Assembly: GCA_965229935.1 (NCBI GenBank)
Contig: CBDDKB010000002.1
Location: 2,046,001-2,110,000 of the forward strand
From: SPJN01 sp965229935
GTDB taxonomy: Bacteria > Pseudomonadota > Alphaproteobacteria > SPJN01
DNA length: 64,000 nt
Reading direction: 5' to 3'
Positions 9,944 to 19,371 of the stretch are shown here, piece by piece. The notes below the pieces were generated by a model. The model ran no database searches, was not told where the DNA came from, and saw nothing but the letters and a program-made list of their open reading frames with translations. A program made the position numbers and the translations under genes. Positions within the stretch are counted from its first letter, which is position 1. Each line of letters starts with the position of its first letter.

Positions 9944-10080
9944 CCCCTTTAGGTCGGCCCACATAAGGCCGGTGATGATTGCAATTACACTCAAACCGCG
10001 CTAAATCCATAAACCAGCGAAGCGACAGGCCCCGCAAGGGCCAATTAAGGGCCATAACTGGCATTGGTGGAGCATTAAGT

Positions 10081-10503
10081 ATGCCGGACCGGATCGAAAA
10101 ACTATGCGCCGAAAAGGGCATGCGCATGACGGAGCAGCGTCGCGTGATTGCCCGTGTATTGTCTGAATCTGATGATCACCCCGATGTGGAGGAGCTTTAT
10201 AACCGCGCCTCGAAAGTTGATTCCAATATCTCCATCGCCACAGTCTATCGCACAGTCCGTCTTTTTGAAGATGCAGGCATTCTCGAACGTCATGATTTCC
10301 GTGATGGCCGCTCTCGCTATGAAGAGGTGACGGATCATCATCATGACCACATGATCGATATGAAGACCGGCAAGGTCATCGAATTCGTCAATGAAGAAAT
10401 TGAAAAGCTGCAACAGCGCGTTGCGCGCGAGCTGGGCTATAAGCTGGTCGATCATCGGCTGGAACTTTATGGCATGCCGCTTGATGAGTCTGAAAAAGAC
10501 TAG
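10081..10503 (+). CDS. fur: Fur family transcriptional regulator (Fur/Mur-type)
   Basis: Metal-responsive repressor of 140 residues. The open frame extends upstream to 9979, but the start chosen is ATG 10081, preceded by a GGTGGAG ribosome site and giving the canonical N-terminus (MPDRIEKLCAEKGMRMTEQR). Seen: winged helix with ISIATVYRTVRLFEDAGILE (recognition helix), the metal-site cluster TDHHHDHMID, and the dimer strand VIEFVNEEIEKLQ. No C-terminal CxxC zinc pair is visible, which is usual for alphaproteobacterial Fur/Mur. A Fur-box-like site occurs at 57.9 kb in this window. Confidence 0.9.
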   Translation: MPDRIEKLCAEKGMRMTEQRRVIARVLSESDDHPDVEELYNRASKVDSNISIATVYRTVRLFEDAGILERHDFRDGRSRYEEVTDHHHDHMIDMKTGKVIEFVNEEIEKLQQRVARELGYKLVDHRLELYGMPLDESEKD

Positions 10504-10515
10504 CAAGGTTTGATC

Positions 10516-11415
10516 ATGGCAACTGTCCGCGCCATATATGGGTTGATCCTGTTCGGGCTGGCAGTTGTGGTGCTGGCCCCCATACAGATGCTGGCCTTAG
10601 CCCTGCGTTTACGCCCGATCCATATTCGCATTCCGATCCTGTTTCACACATTCGTCTCGCGTCACGCCTTTGGCATGCGCATCACCGTGCGCGGCACTCC
10701 TGAAAAGCCGAACCCCCACCCCCTGTTCCGCTGGCCCAATGCCAAAGAAGTGCGCGGCCCGGTGCTGTATGTCGCCAATCACAATAGCTGGTCAGATATT
10801 ATCATTCTCGGCTCTATCACGCCGCTATGCTTTGTGGCCAAGGCCGAAGTTGCCGACTGGCCCGGCTTTGGCATCCTGTCAAAAATGCAGCGCACGATTT
10901 TTGTGAAACGTGAAGACACGCGCAAGGCAGGTGAGCAGGCCGCTGAAATGCTATCCCGCATGGATGGGGGCGATGCGATTGTTCTGTTTGCAGAAGGCAC
11001 CAGCTCTGACGGGAACCGGGTCCTGCCGTTCAAGTCCAGCCTGTTTGCCGTGGCGCAAATGTCGGATATCCGCCATTCGATCCCGCCTGTGCGTATTCAA
11101 CCCGTTTCCATCGCCTTTACAAAACTGGCCGGGCTGCCCATGGGCCGCCAATATCGCCCCTATTTTGCCTGGTATGGTGACATGGGCTTTGGCGATCATT
11201 TGTGGGAAGGGTTGAAACAAGGCCCCGTGGATGTCGAGGTGACGTTCCACCCCCCTGTCACCCTTGCCCAAATGGGGAACCGCAAAAAACTGGCAAATGC
11301 GGTCCATCGGACCATTTCTGACAGCCTTGCCCATGCCATTTCTGGCCGCGCCCTGCCGGGCCATGACGGGGCTGACAGAGCCTCACCCCCACAGGATGAC
11401 GCCAAGGCTGCGTAA
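10516..11415 (+). CDS. plsC: PlsC-like 1-acyl-sn-glycerol-3-phosphate acyltransferase
   Basis: Inner-membrane acyltransferase converting lysophosphatidate to phosphatidate. Seen: N-terminal hydrophobic anchor (YGLILFGLAVVVLAPIQML), the HX4D catalytic motif in ANHNSWSD (about residue 92), and the acyl-acceptor motif FAEGTSSDG. The open frame begins at a TTG at 10510, but the ATG at 10516, seven bases after AAGG, is the likelier start. It sits 12 nt after fur. Confidence 0.9.
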   Translation: MATVRAIYGLILFGLAVVVLAPIQMLALALRLRPIHIRIPILFHTFVSRHAFGMRITVRGTPEKPNPHPLFRWPNAKEVRGPVLYVANHNSWSDIIILGSITPLCFVAKAEVADWPGFGILSKMQRTIFVKREDTRKAGEQAAEMLSRMDGGDAIVLFAEGTSSDGNRVLPFKSSLFAVAQMSDIRHSIPPVRIQPVSIAFTKLAGLPMGRQYRPYFAWYGDMGFGDHLWEGLKQGPVDVEVTFHPPVTLAQMGNRKKLANAVHRTISDSLAHAISGRALPGHDGADRASPPQDDAKAA

Positions 11416-11452
11416 ATCCGCACATTGACGCCCCCGCCCATCTGATCTATGC

Positions 11453-12877
11453 GTGCCCGTCATTTTAAACAGGGCAAATCCCGTGACCGAACAACCGACC
11501 AAGCCGCAAAATACCAAAAAGGTCTATATCAAGACCTATGGCTGCCAGATGAATGTCTATGATTCAGAACGTATGGCTGACGTTCTGGCACCGTTGGGCT
11601 ATGCGGAATCGGACGGGCCGGACAATGCGGATCTGGTGATCCTGAACACCTGCCATATTCGCGAAAAGGCCGCCGAAAAGGTCTATTCTGAGCTGGGCCG
11701 CATTCGCCAGTTGAAGGCCGCTCGCGAAGAAGAAACAGGCGATGAGATGACGGTCGCCGTCGCCGGCTGTGTCGCCCAGGCCGAAGGGGCAGAGATTATG
11801 CGCCGCGCGCCCGTGGTCGATATTGTCTTTGGTCCGGGTGCCTATCACAAATTGCCCGAGATGATTGCCCGCGCCGAACGGGGCAAGGCTGATCCTGCCC
11901 AACGCGAAGGGCGCGGTATTCTGAACACAGAATTCCCCATCGAAGACAAGTTTGATGCGCTACCGATTGCCCGCGAAGGGGCAACAGGCCTGACCGCTTT
12001 TCTGACTGTGCAAGAAGGTTGCGATAAATTCTGCACCTTCTGTGTTGTGCCCTATACGCGCGGCGCGGAATTTTCCCGCCCCGCCGGGTCAGTGTTGGAC
12101 GAGGCAAAGGCGCTTGTGGCCCGCGGGGTTAAGGAAATCACGCTGTTGGGCCAAAACGTCAACGCCTATCACGGCGAAGGGCCGGATGGGAAAGACTGGT
12201 CCTTGGGCCGTCTGATCCACGCCCTTGCCGAAGTGGATGGGGTGGAACGGCTGCGCTACACCACCTCCCACCCGCGCGATATGGATGATGAGCTGATCAA
12301 TGCCCATCGCGATGTCGATGCGCTGATGCCCTATCTGCATTTGCCGGTCCAGTCAGGCTCCAACCGCATATTAGAAGCGATGAACCGCAAACATACGCGG
12401 GATGAGTATTTCGCCCTGATCGACCGTATTCGTGAGGCCCGTCCCGATATTGCCCTGTCAGGGGATTTCATTGTCGGCTTCCCCGGTGAGGCGGATCAGG
12501 ATTTTGAAGACACGATGGATCTGGTGCGCCGGGTCGGCTATGGCTCAGCCTTTTCATTCAAATATTCGCCGCGCCCAGGCACGCCCGGCGCTGCCCTTGA
12601 ATGGCAGGTTGATGAACAAAAGAAAGATGACCGTTTGCAGGCGCTTCAGGCCCTGCTGCGGGACCAGCAAATCAGCTTTAACAAGAGCATGATTGGCAAA
12701 ACCCTGCCAGTTCTACTGGAACGGACAGGCCGCCACGCAGGGCAAATGGTGGGCCGCAGCCCCTATTTGCAGGCAGTTCACCTTGATGCTGATCAAGCTT
12801 TGCTGGGACAGACAATTCATGTTACTGTCACAGACGCAACGCAGAATAGCCTTACAGGCAAAGCGGTGCTAAAGTGA
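11453..12877 (+). CDS. miaB: MiaB, tRNA-2-methylthio-N6-dimethylallyladenosine synthase
   Basis: Radical-SAM methylthiotransferase modifying A37 of UNN-reading tRNAs. Counting from GTG 11453: N-terminal UPF0004 cluster cysteines C31 (YGCQMN), C67 (NTCHIREKA) and C106 (GCVAQ); radical-SAM CxxxCxxC at C190/C194/C197 (CDKFCTFC); a C-terminal TRAM domain. The NTCHIREKA form marks MiaB rather than RimO or MtaB. The in-frame GTG at 11483 (MTEQPTKPQ) is an alternative start; neither has a strong ribosome site. Confidence 0.96.
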   Translation: MPVILNRANPVTEQPTKPQNTKKVYIKTYGCQMNVYDSERMADVLAPLGYAESDGPDNADLVILNTCHIREKAAEKVYSELGRIRQLKAAREEETGDEMTVAVAGCVAQAEGAEIMRRAPVVDIVFGPGAYHKLPEMIARAERGKADPAQREGRGILNTEFPIEDKFDALPIAREGATGLTAFLTVQEGCDKFCTFCVVPYTRGAEFSRPAGSVLDEAKALVARGVKEITLLGQNVNAYHGEGPDGKDWSLGRLIHALAEVDGVERLRYTTSHPRDMDDELINAHRDVDALMPYLHLPVQSGSNRILEAMNRKHTRDEYFALIDRIREARPDIALSGDFIVGFPGEADQDFEDTMDLVRRVGYGSAFSFKYSPRPGTPGAALEWQVDEQKKDDRLQALQALLRDQQISFNKSMIGKTLPVLLERTGRHAGQMVGRSPYLQAVHLDADQALLGQTIHVTVTDATQNSLTGKAVLK

Positions 12878-13174
12878 TTCGGTCGAAACTGATTTCGGCA
12901 GAAAAACCGGCAGAACAGGGGTTCAATGACCCAATTGTTGATTAGTCAGGCAATATGACGGCGAAACTGGTCCAACCATATTTCGCCCCTTCGGTCGCCC
13001 CGACATCTATCCGGCGCAGCTTTTTATTGCGCACTGCCTGTTCCGCCAAACGGACATTTTCAAACAAGTCCGCACCCACCTTAAACGACACAATTTCAAT
13101 TAAGGTTGATCCCGCGCCTTTTGCCCCCTTGGGCTATGTCGCCTTTCAGTCAGCCTGCTGCCCCTTGATGCTTT
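12878..13174. other. Intergenic region miaB-phoH
   Basis: About 300 nt without a convincing gene. A 78-codon open frame (12955-13191) runs into phoH in another frame and has no family features. One small dyad is visible: GGCGAAA at 12960-12966 and TTTCGCC at 12981-12987, with no T-run after it, so it is not a clear terminator. Confidence 0.5.
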
Positions 13175-14239
13175 ATGGCTCCACTTTCTGAAATAGAGGA
13201 TGATGATTTGAACCAGCCGCTATCTATTGTCGAGTTTCCTGACAATCATCTGGCTGCCGCACTGTTCGGCGAACATGACAAACATCTGGCACAAATTGAA
13301 TCAAGTCTGGGGATAGAGATGATCCCGCGCGGTAATCGCGTACAGATCAGCGGCCCCAAATCAGCACGCAAAACAGCAAAACGCATATTGCAGGATTTGT
13401 ATACCCGCCTTGAATCCGGGCTTGAAGTCGGGATGGGTGAAGTAAAGGGCGCCTTATCTATGGCAGAAACACGCTGGACCGATCAGGTCGAAAGCAGCAC
13501 CCCTGAAATGAATGAAGGTGATCAGGCAGGCGAAGACGGCCATCACGGTTCTGTTTTGGCGCGCGATACAATGATCCGCACCAAGCGGCGCGTCATCACC
13601 CCGCGCACGGCGGGGCAGGCTGCCTATATCAAGGCGCTGCACAGTCATGAACTTGTGTTCGGTGTCGGCCCTGCCGGGACGGGCAAAACCTATGTCGCCG
13701 TTGCCATGGCCGCGCAAAAGCTTATGGAGGGGAAGGTTGACCGCATCATCCTAAGCCGCCCCGCGGTTGAAGCTGGCGAACGGCTGGGCTTCCTGCCCGG
13801 TGATATGCGCGATAAGGTCGATCCTTATCTAAGGCCGCTTTACGATGCGCTATACGACATGATGCCGGGCGATCAGGTTGCCAAGCGGCTTGAATCAGGC
13901 GAGATCGAAGTTGCCCCCCTTGCCTTTATGCGCGGGCGCACCTTGTCGAACGCCTATGTGATTTTGGACGAGGCACAGAACTGCACCACCACGCAGATGA
14001 AAATGTTCCTGACGCGGCTTGGCGAAAACTCCCACATGATTGTTACGGGTGACCCCAGCCAGATAGACTTGCCGCTTGGGTCCCAATCAGGGCTGGTACA
14101 GGCAACTAATACATTGTCGGATGTTAAGGGCGTCGCGGTTGTGCGCTTTACCAACAAGGATGTGGTCCGCCACCCCTTGGTGACACGCATCGTCAATGCC
14201 TATGACGATACCGAAGACAAGCTGATCAAAAACAAGTGA
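13175..14239 (+). CDS. phoH: PhoH-like ATPase
   Basis: Cytosolic PhoH/YbeZ-type ATPase, functionally linked to YbeY and RNA/ribosome maturation. Seen: N-terminal KH-like region (to about residue 90), then the RecA-like PhoH domain with Walker A GPAGTGKT (about 165), Walker B-like VILDEAQNCT and TGDPSQIDLP. 354 residues from ATG 13175; TTG 13208, eleven bases after AGAGG, is an alternative start (MNQPLSIVEF). Its stop overlaps ybeY by 4 nt (GTGA), the standard phoH-ybeY coupling. Confidence 0.95.
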   Translation: MAPLSEIEDDDLNQPLSIVEFPDNHLAAALFGEHDKHLAQIESSLGIEMIPRGNRVQISGPKSARKTAKRILQDLYTRLESGLEVGMGEVKGALSMAETRWTDQVESSTPEMNEGDQAGEDGHHGSVLARDTMIRTKRRVITPRTAGQAAYIKALHSHELVFGVGPAGTGKTYVAVAMAAQKLMEGKVDRIILSRPAVEAGERLGFLPGDMRDKVDPYLRPLYDALYDMMPGDQVAKRLESGEIEVAPLAFMRGRTLSNAYVILDEAQNCTTTQMKMFLTRLGENSHMIVTGDPSQIDLPLGSQSGLVQATNTLSDVKGVAVVRFTNKDVVRHPLVTRIVNAYDDTEDKLIKNK

Positions 14240-14727
14240 CCACACGCGACGTTTTTCTGGCCATTAACCGGACCTGCAATCGCTGGCCCGACCCGATCGT
14301 CAATCGCTTGGGTGAGGCGGCACGGCTTGTTGCCTCCCAAACCGAAGATTGGCCGGATGAGCCTGTCGAGGTGTCGCTGCTGTTAACCGACGATGCCGAA
14401 ATGGCGGCCCTGAACAAAGAATGGCGCGACAAGGATGGGCCAACCAATGTTCTGTCCTTTCCGGCACCAGAAGGCCTTCACGACCCTGATGCCGACGGCG
14501 CCCCCCTGGGCGATATTGCAATCGGGCTGACCATTGCCGAAACCGAAGCGGCAGATCAGGGCAAAAGCCTGTCTGATCATGTACTGCATTTATGGGTTCA
14601 TGGCCTTTTACATTTGGTCGGGTATGACCATATGGAAGATCAGGAAGGCAATGAAATGGAAGCGCTGGAAATCAGAATACTTGCGCAAATGGGCATAGAT
14701 GATCCATATAAGGATGGTGGGGCCTGA
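14236..14727 (+). CDS. ybeY: YbeY, endoribonuclease / rRNA maturation factor
   Basis: Zinc-dependent factor in 16S rRNA 3'-end maturation and ribosome quality control. Seen: the metal-binding signature HGLLHLVGYDH (about residues 121-131) with its three His, and NVLSFPAPEG upstream. 163 residues, starting at GTG 14236 inside the phoH stop. Part of the phoH-ybeY-corC-lnt run. Confidence 0.95.
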   Translation: MTTRDVFLAINRTCNRWPDPIVNRLGEAARLVASQTEDWPDEPVEVSLLLTDDAEMAALNKEWRDKDGPTNVLSFPAPEGLHDPDADGAPLGDIAIGLTIAETEAADQGKSLSDHVLHLWVHGLLHLVGYDHMEDQEGNEMEALEIRILAQMGIDDPYKDGGA

Positions 14728-14771
14728 AAGTCCCCTAGAATAACAAGCCACGGAGGCAAAAACACAAGGCC

Positions 14772-15716
14772 ATGAGCCTAACTGCAGACCGACCCTTAGG
14801 GGCCGACGACCCAGAAGAGCCATCATCTAGGCGCGCGCCACAGCCGGGACTGTGGCAACGATTGCGGCAAAAGCTTAGCCGTACCGCGCGCAATGAGGCG
14901 ACCCTTGCCGAAAATTTCGACGATATTATCGATGATCATCACGAGATCCGCGATGCCTTAAGTGCAACCGAACGATCCATGCTGACCAATATCTTAACCG
15001 TGCGTGAAACACGGGCTGAGGATGTGATGGTACCGCGCGCCGACATTGTGGCGCTCGACAAGGATGACCCCCTAACAGATGTGGTGACAGAGTTTCGCGA
15101 GGCTGCCCATTCGCGCCTGCCGCTTTATCGCGACACAACAGACGATATTATGGGCATGGTCCACATCAAGGACCTGCTTGATTGGTGGGAGGCTGGCTTG
15201 CGCGGCGAAGCGCCAGAGAAGGACTTCTCGCTGCGGTCAATCATGCGTCCGGTTTTGTTTGTCCCCCCTTCCATGCCGGTGATGGACCTGTTTTTGAAAA
15301 TGCAGGCCACCCGCATTCATATGGCAATCATTGTTGATGAATTTGGCGGCACGGACGGGCTGGCCACAATCGAAGATTTGGTCGAAGAAATTGTCGGCGA
15401 GATTTTGGACGAACATGAATCAGAAGGCCCGGTCATGACCGCGCTGCCTGATGGCAGTTTTGATGCCGATGCCCGCGTTGAAATCAATGATCTGGAAAAT
15501 GCATTGGGCCTAAGCCTGTTGGATGATGATGAAGACATTGACACAATCGGCGGGCTGATCGTTGCCCTTGCCGGACGCGTCCCCCAACAGGGGGAGCTTG
15601 TCCGCCATCCCGCAGGGATAGAGCTTGAGATTTCTGCCGCCGACCCGCGCCGCATCCGCCGGGTGCTGATCCGGCGCCATCATAAAGAACCGCGCGAGAA
15701 AGACGACACGGCGTAG
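14772..15716 (+). CDS. corC: CorC/HlyC family CBS-domain protein
   Basis: Soluble 314-residue protein with a basic N-terminal region, two CBS domains (RAEDVMVPRADIVALD at about 79-94; MRPVLFVPPSMPVMDLFLKM at about 158) and a C-terminal CorC_HlyC/transporter-associated domain (about 220-300). The family is tied to magnesium/cobalt efflux as an accessory or regulatory protein. No transmembrane DUF21 domain is present. Located between ybeY and lnt as in most alphaproteobacteria. Confidence 0.9.
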   Translation: MSLTADRPLGADDPEEPSSRRAPQPGLWQRLRQKLSRTARNEATLAENFDDIIDDHHEIRDALSATERSMLTNILTVRETRAEDVMVPRADIVALDKDDPLTDVVTEFREAAHSRLPLYRDTTDDIMGMVHIKDLLDWWEAGLRGEAPEKDFSLRSIMRPVLFVPPSMPVMDLFLKMQATRIHMAIIVDEFGGTDGLATIEDLVEEIVGEILDEHESEGPVMTALPDGSFDADARVEINDLENALGLSLLDDDEDIDTIGGLIVALAGRVPQQGELVRHPAGIELEISAADPRRIRRVLIRRHHKEPREKDDTA

Positions 15717-15817
15717 ATCACTGAATCTGCCCTACGGGGTTGTCACAATCCTGCCCTGCTGGTGGGTCATGGTTGCAGCGATTTTGATTTGCCCCATTGG
15801 GTGCTAGGCTTGGGTCT

Positions 15818-17446
15818 ATGGAACTGCACTTTAAAGACAGAAGCTTTATGCGCGGGCTGACCCACGGCATTTTCGCACTAGGTGCCGGGGCTGTCGGCGG
15901 CCTCGCACAGGCCCCCACATCATGGTGGGGCCTGTTGTTTATAAGCCTGCCTGCCCTTGTGTGGTTGCTTGATCAAGCCCATCGCGAATGCACAGGGAAC
16001 AAACGCTGGCGCGCCTTCTTTGGCATTGGCTGGTGGTGGGGCTTTGGCTATTTGGGCAGCTCCCTTTGGTGGGTCGGCAACGCACTATTGGTTGATGCCG
16101 ACCAATTTGCATGGGCGCTTCCGCTTGCCATGGTCGGTCTGCCCGCGGGGCTTGCCCTGTTTTATGGGCTGGCCACGCTGATCGCCAAACCCTTTTGGCG
16201 GGCAGACAAATCAGGGACGGGCGGACAGGCCGGGCACCCCTTTACAATCGGCAGACTTGTCGGGCTTGCCATTGCCCTTGCGCTAACAGATTGGTTGCGC
16301 GGGCATGTTCTGACGGGTTTCCCGTGGAACAGTCTTTATCAAAGTTTAGGCGGCACGGATCAGATGATGCAGTTCGCCAGTATTGGCGGGCCTTGGGCCT
16401 TGGGCCTTTTGCTGGCCCTTGCCGCACTGATGCCCGCATCCATGTTTGGACGCGCCTTAGCGGGGCGAACCTTTATCCTGTCGATGCTGACCGCCTTGTT
16501 GATCAGTGGCGGGCTTTTTGCCTATGGCACTTGGCGGCTTGACCACGCGACGCAAACTGCAGGCCCCACCACCGTTCATATTGTGCAACCCAATATCGCC
16601 CAAAAAGACAAATGGGACCGCGCGCTGCTATCCCAACATATGCAGACGCTGCTTAACCTGTCGGCACCGCCTGCAAATGACAATGCCCCCACAATTGTGA
16701 TCTGGCCCGAAGTTGCCGTGCCCTATGATCTTGAGAATGAGCCGGGCCTGCGTGCCACAATTGGGCAGCAGATCGGTGACGGCAATCTGTTGATCACAGG
16801 GGCCTTCCTGTTTGACCGTGAACCCGGTGCGCCAACAAATATCTATAATGGCATCAGCATGCTCGACAGTGATGGGGTGATCATTGGCAGTTATAAGAAA
16901 CATCACCTTGTCCCTTTTGGGGAATATTTGCCGCTGAAGTCAGTTCTTAGCGCAATAGGTCTAAAAAAGCTGACCGAGGGGATCGGTGACCTTGCAGCCG
17001 GACCGGGGCCACAAACTTTGGCCCCCTCCTCAAGCCACAGCGCCGCGATACCGTCATTCGGGCCGCAAATATGTTACGAGGCCATCTTTCCCCACCAACA
17101 GGTCGATCAGGATGGCCCGCGCCCACTTTGGCTGGTGAATGTCACAAATGATGCCTGGTATGGCGACACGCCGGGACCGCGCCAACATTTGATACAGGCG
17201 CGGTTTCGCGCGGTTGAACAAGGCCTGCCCATGGCCCGCGCCGCCAATACAGGCATATCTGCGCTAATAGATCCTTATGGGCGCATAATCGGACAACACT
17301 CTCTTAACCAACAGGGTGTTATTACAGGATCATTGCCATCTGCGCTGGCACCGACAGTCTATGCCCGTCTTGGGAACAGCCTGTTCTGGCTGCTGACCTT
17401 GGTTGGTATCCTTGTTGCGATCAGGCTGCGCCGCCCGTCAAACTGA
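15818..17446 (+). CDS. lnt: Lnt, apolipoprotein N-acyltransferase
   Basis: Inner-membrane enzyme adding the third acyl chain to lipoproteins. Seen: N-terminal set of hydrophobic helices (to about residue 240) followed by a nitrilase-like periplasmic domain with catalytic Glu in WPEVAVPY (about 297), Lys in KKHHLVPFGEYLP, and Cys in CYEAIFP (about 419), and a final C-terminal helix. Start taken at ATG 15818; the frame is open to a TTG at 15797, and ATG 15848 (MRGLTHGIF) is another option. Confidence 0.94.
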   Translation: MELHFKDRSFMRGLTHGIFALGAGAVGGLAQAPTSWWGLLFISLPALVWLLDQAHRECTGNKRWRAFFGIGWWWGFGYLGSSLWWVGNALLVDADQFAWALPLAMVGLPAGLALFYGLATLIAKPFWRADKSGTGGQAGHPFTIGRLVGLAIALALTDWLRGHVLTGFPWNSLYQSLGGTDQMMQFASIGGPWALGLLLALAALMPASMFGRALAGRTFILSMLTALLISGGLFAYGTWRLDHATQTAGPTTVHIVQPNIAQKDKWDRALLSQHMQTLLNLSAPPANDNAPTIVIWPEVAVPYDLENEPGLRATIGQQIGDGNLLITGAFLFDREPGAPTNIYNGISMLDSDGVIIGSYKKHHLVPFGEYLPLKSVLSAIGLKKLTEGIGDLAAGPGPQTLAPSSSHSAAIPSFGPQICYEAIFPHQQVDQDGPRPLWLVNVTNDAWYGDTPGPRQHLIQARFRAVEQGLPMARAANTGISALIDPYGRIIGQHSLNQQGVITGSLPSALAPTVYARLGNSLFWLLTLVGILVAIRLRRPSN

Positions 17447-17510
17447 TCTGGGATAGCCGCCACGGCGTAGCAACCCTGTGTGCATACCAGACATGTGAGC
17501 AATTACATAT

Positions 17511-17538
17511 TTGCAATGTGCGCATACATTTGTATAGA
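17511..17538 (+). promoter_or_regulatory. Promoter of the XRE regulator gene
   Basis: A -35 TTGCAA (17511-17516) and -10 TATAGA (17533-17538) are separated by 16 bp, about 66 bp before the TTG start. Around them lie repeated ACATNTG/CAATGTG-like words (17491-17532), which could be binding half-sites for the regulator itself; that is inference. Confidence 0.5.
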
Positions 17539-17604
17539 TTGCGTTTCAGGGTGAGCGTGCGGTCATAAAGGCCGTCTCAGTCTTGAGTTTGTGAGGACAA
17601 AACC

Positions 17605-18033
17605 TTGGTTCAGAAGACCCCCAACCCCGTCGATGTACACGTTGGCTCGCGCATGCGTATGCGCCGCATGTTAATCGGGATGAGCCAGGAAAAACTTGGC
17701 AATGAACTTGGTCTAACGTTCCAGCAAGTCCAGAAATATGAAAAGGGCGCAAACCGTATCGGTGCCAGCCGCCTTTACCACATTTCAAAAATTCTCGACG
17801 TTAATATCAGCTTCTTCTTTGAAGATATGGCTGACAATTTGGCAGCAGGCCCCAAACTTGGTGGCGGCTTTGCCGAAGCGGACGAACAATCAGGCTATGT
17901 GGTGGACTTTTTGCAAAGCACCGATGGCGTTGCCTTGATGAGTGCCTATGTCAAAATCAAGGATGCCGCCGTGCGCCGCCGCATTCTTGAACTGGTACGC
18001 ACCCTTGCAAACGAACCTGTAGACGACGAATAA
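17605..18033 (+). CDS. XRE-family transcriptional regulator
   Basis: 142-residue helix-turn-helix protein of the kind conserved between lnt and metK in alphaproteobacteria. Seen: HTH at about residues 12-66 (MSQEKLGNELGLTFQQVQKYEKG), then SFFFEDMAD and a C-terminal helical region. Start is TTG 17605, seven bases after GTGAGGA. Orthologues in this position are regulators of envelope/stress or cell-cycle genes in several alphaproteobacteria, but the target here cannot be read from sequence. Confidence 0.85.
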   Translation: MVQKTPNPVDVHVGSRMRMRRMLIGMSQEKLGNELGLTFQQVQKYEKGANRIGASRLYHISKILDVNISFFFEDMADNLAAGPKLGGGFAEADEQSGYVVDFLQSTDGVALMSAYVKIKDAAVRRRILELVRTLANEPVDDE

Positions 18034-18088
18034 ATCGTCAGCGCCCTTTATGGGCTGCGGCAGATTCTTATCACCAGACCGGGTTTGC

Positions 18089-18116
18089 TTGACCTTGCGC
18101 GCCCTTCGGGTCTAAT
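18089..18116 (+). promoter_or_regulatory. Probable metK promoter
   Basis: TTGACC (18089-18094), 16-bp spacer, TCTAAT (18111-18116), giving a 5' leader of roughly 70 nt before the metK GTG. The leader contains a small CCGG/CCGG hairpin (about 18139-18152). I looked for SAM-II, SAM-V and SAM/SAH riboswitch consensus words and did not see them. Confidence 0.4.
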
Positions 18117-18192
18117 TAACAGCAAATTTCTTATGCAGCCCGGGTTCCCGGTGCACCCTTATTGATTTCCGTCTTTTGGAAGGACAAGTTTC

Positions 18193-19362
18193 GTGGCTCG
18201 TAGCGACTATCTCTTTACCAGTGAATCCGTTTCCGAAGGTCACCCTGACAAGGTGTGTGACCGGATTTCCGACCGCATTGTTGATCTGTATCTCGCTGCC
18301 GATCCCTATTCCCGCGTTGCTGTTGAAACACTGACGACCACCAACAAGATTGTTTTGGCAGGTGAAACCCGTTGCGCCAAAGAAATCAGCCACGCCCAGC
18401 TTGAAGACGCCGCACGCGAAGCTGTGAAGGCCATCGGCTATGAACAAGACGGCTTCCATTGGAAAAATGCCTCCGTCGATGTCTATGTCCATGGCCAGTC
18501 TGCCCATATCGCACAGGGCGTTGACGCTGACGGCAACAAGGATGAAGGTGCCGGCGATCAGGGCATCATGTTCGGCTATGCCTGCCGTGAAACAGATGTG
18601 TTGATGCCCGCCCCCATCACCTATTCCCACCGCATCCTGCAGGCTATGGCCGCAGATCGCCACAATGGCACACGGCCTGAATTCCTGCCCGACGCGAAAT
18701 CGCAAGTGACGCTGGAATATAAGGGTGGCAAGCCGGTACGCGCGACATCCGTCGTTGTCTCAACCCAACATGTTGAGGGGCTTGATCAGGCACAGGTGCG
18801 TGAATTGGTACGCCCCTATGTTGAATCTGTTCTGCCCGATGGCTGGATGTGCCCCGAAGACGAATTTTACGTCAACCCGACAGGCACCTTTGTCATTGGT
18901 GGCCCGGATGGGGATTCAGGCCTAACAGGCCGCAAGATCATCGTTGATACCTATGGCGGCGCAGCGCCCCATGGCGGCGGCGCTTTTTCTGGCAAAGACC
19001 CGACCAAGGTTGACCGGTCTGCCGCCTATGCCTCCCGCTATCTGGCGAAAAATATCGTTGCTGCCGACCTCGCCGAAAAATGCACAATCCAGCTATCCTA
19101 CGCGATCGGCGTGTCAAAGCCCCTGTCGATCTATGTCGACACTGCCGGGACTGGCAGCGTTGACGAAGCCAAGCTTGAAAAAGCGGTTGCCGAAGTGATG
19201 GACCTCACCCCGCGCGGCATTCGTGAACATTTGGGCCTGAACAAACCCATTTATGAAGCCAGCGCCGCCTATGGCCATTTTGGCCGGACCCCCGGTGATG
19301 ATGGCGCGTTCTCGTGGGAGCGCACCGATTTGATCGACGCGCTGAAGGCAGCCCTGTCCTAA
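18193..19362 (+). CDS. metK: MetK, S-adenosylmethionine synthetase
   Basis: Makes SAM from methionine and ATP. Seen: FTSESVSEGHPDKVCDRISD (residues 8-27), GAGDQGIMFGYA (about 120) and the P-loop-like GGGAFSGKDPTKVDRSAAY (about 260). 389 residues, the usual length. Start GTG 18193 follows a GGAAGGA ribosome site. trmB follows after 9 nt in the same direction. Confidence 0.98.
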   Translation: MARSDYLFTSESVSEGHPDKVCDRISDRIVDLYLAADPYSRVAVETLTTTNKIVLAGETRCAKEISHAQLEDAAREAVKAIGYEQDGFHWKNASVDVYVHGQSAHIAQGVDADGNKDEGAGDQGIMFGYACRETDVLMPAPITYSHRILQAMAADRHNGTRPEFLPDAKSQVTLEYKGGKPVRATSVVVSTQHVEGLDQAQVRELVRPYVESVLPDGWMCPEDEFYVNPTGTFVIGGPDGDSGLTGRKIIVDTYGGAAPHGGGAFSGKDPTKVDRSAAYASRYLAKNIVAADLAEKCTIQLSYAIGVSKPLSIYVDTAGTGSVDEAKLEKAVAEVMDLTPRGIREHLGLNKPIYEASAAYGHFGRTPGDDGAFSWERTDLIDALKAALS

Positions 19363-19371
19363 GGCAAAACC

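Noticed and set aside
12955..13191. 78-codon open frame between miaB and phoH
   Set aside because: No ribosome site, no recognisable composition of a protein, overlaps phoH in another frame; more likely chance.
18034..18192. SAM riboswitch before metK
   Set aside because: No SAM-II, SAM-V or SAM/SAH consensus words found; the leader contains only a promoter-like pair and a small hairpin.
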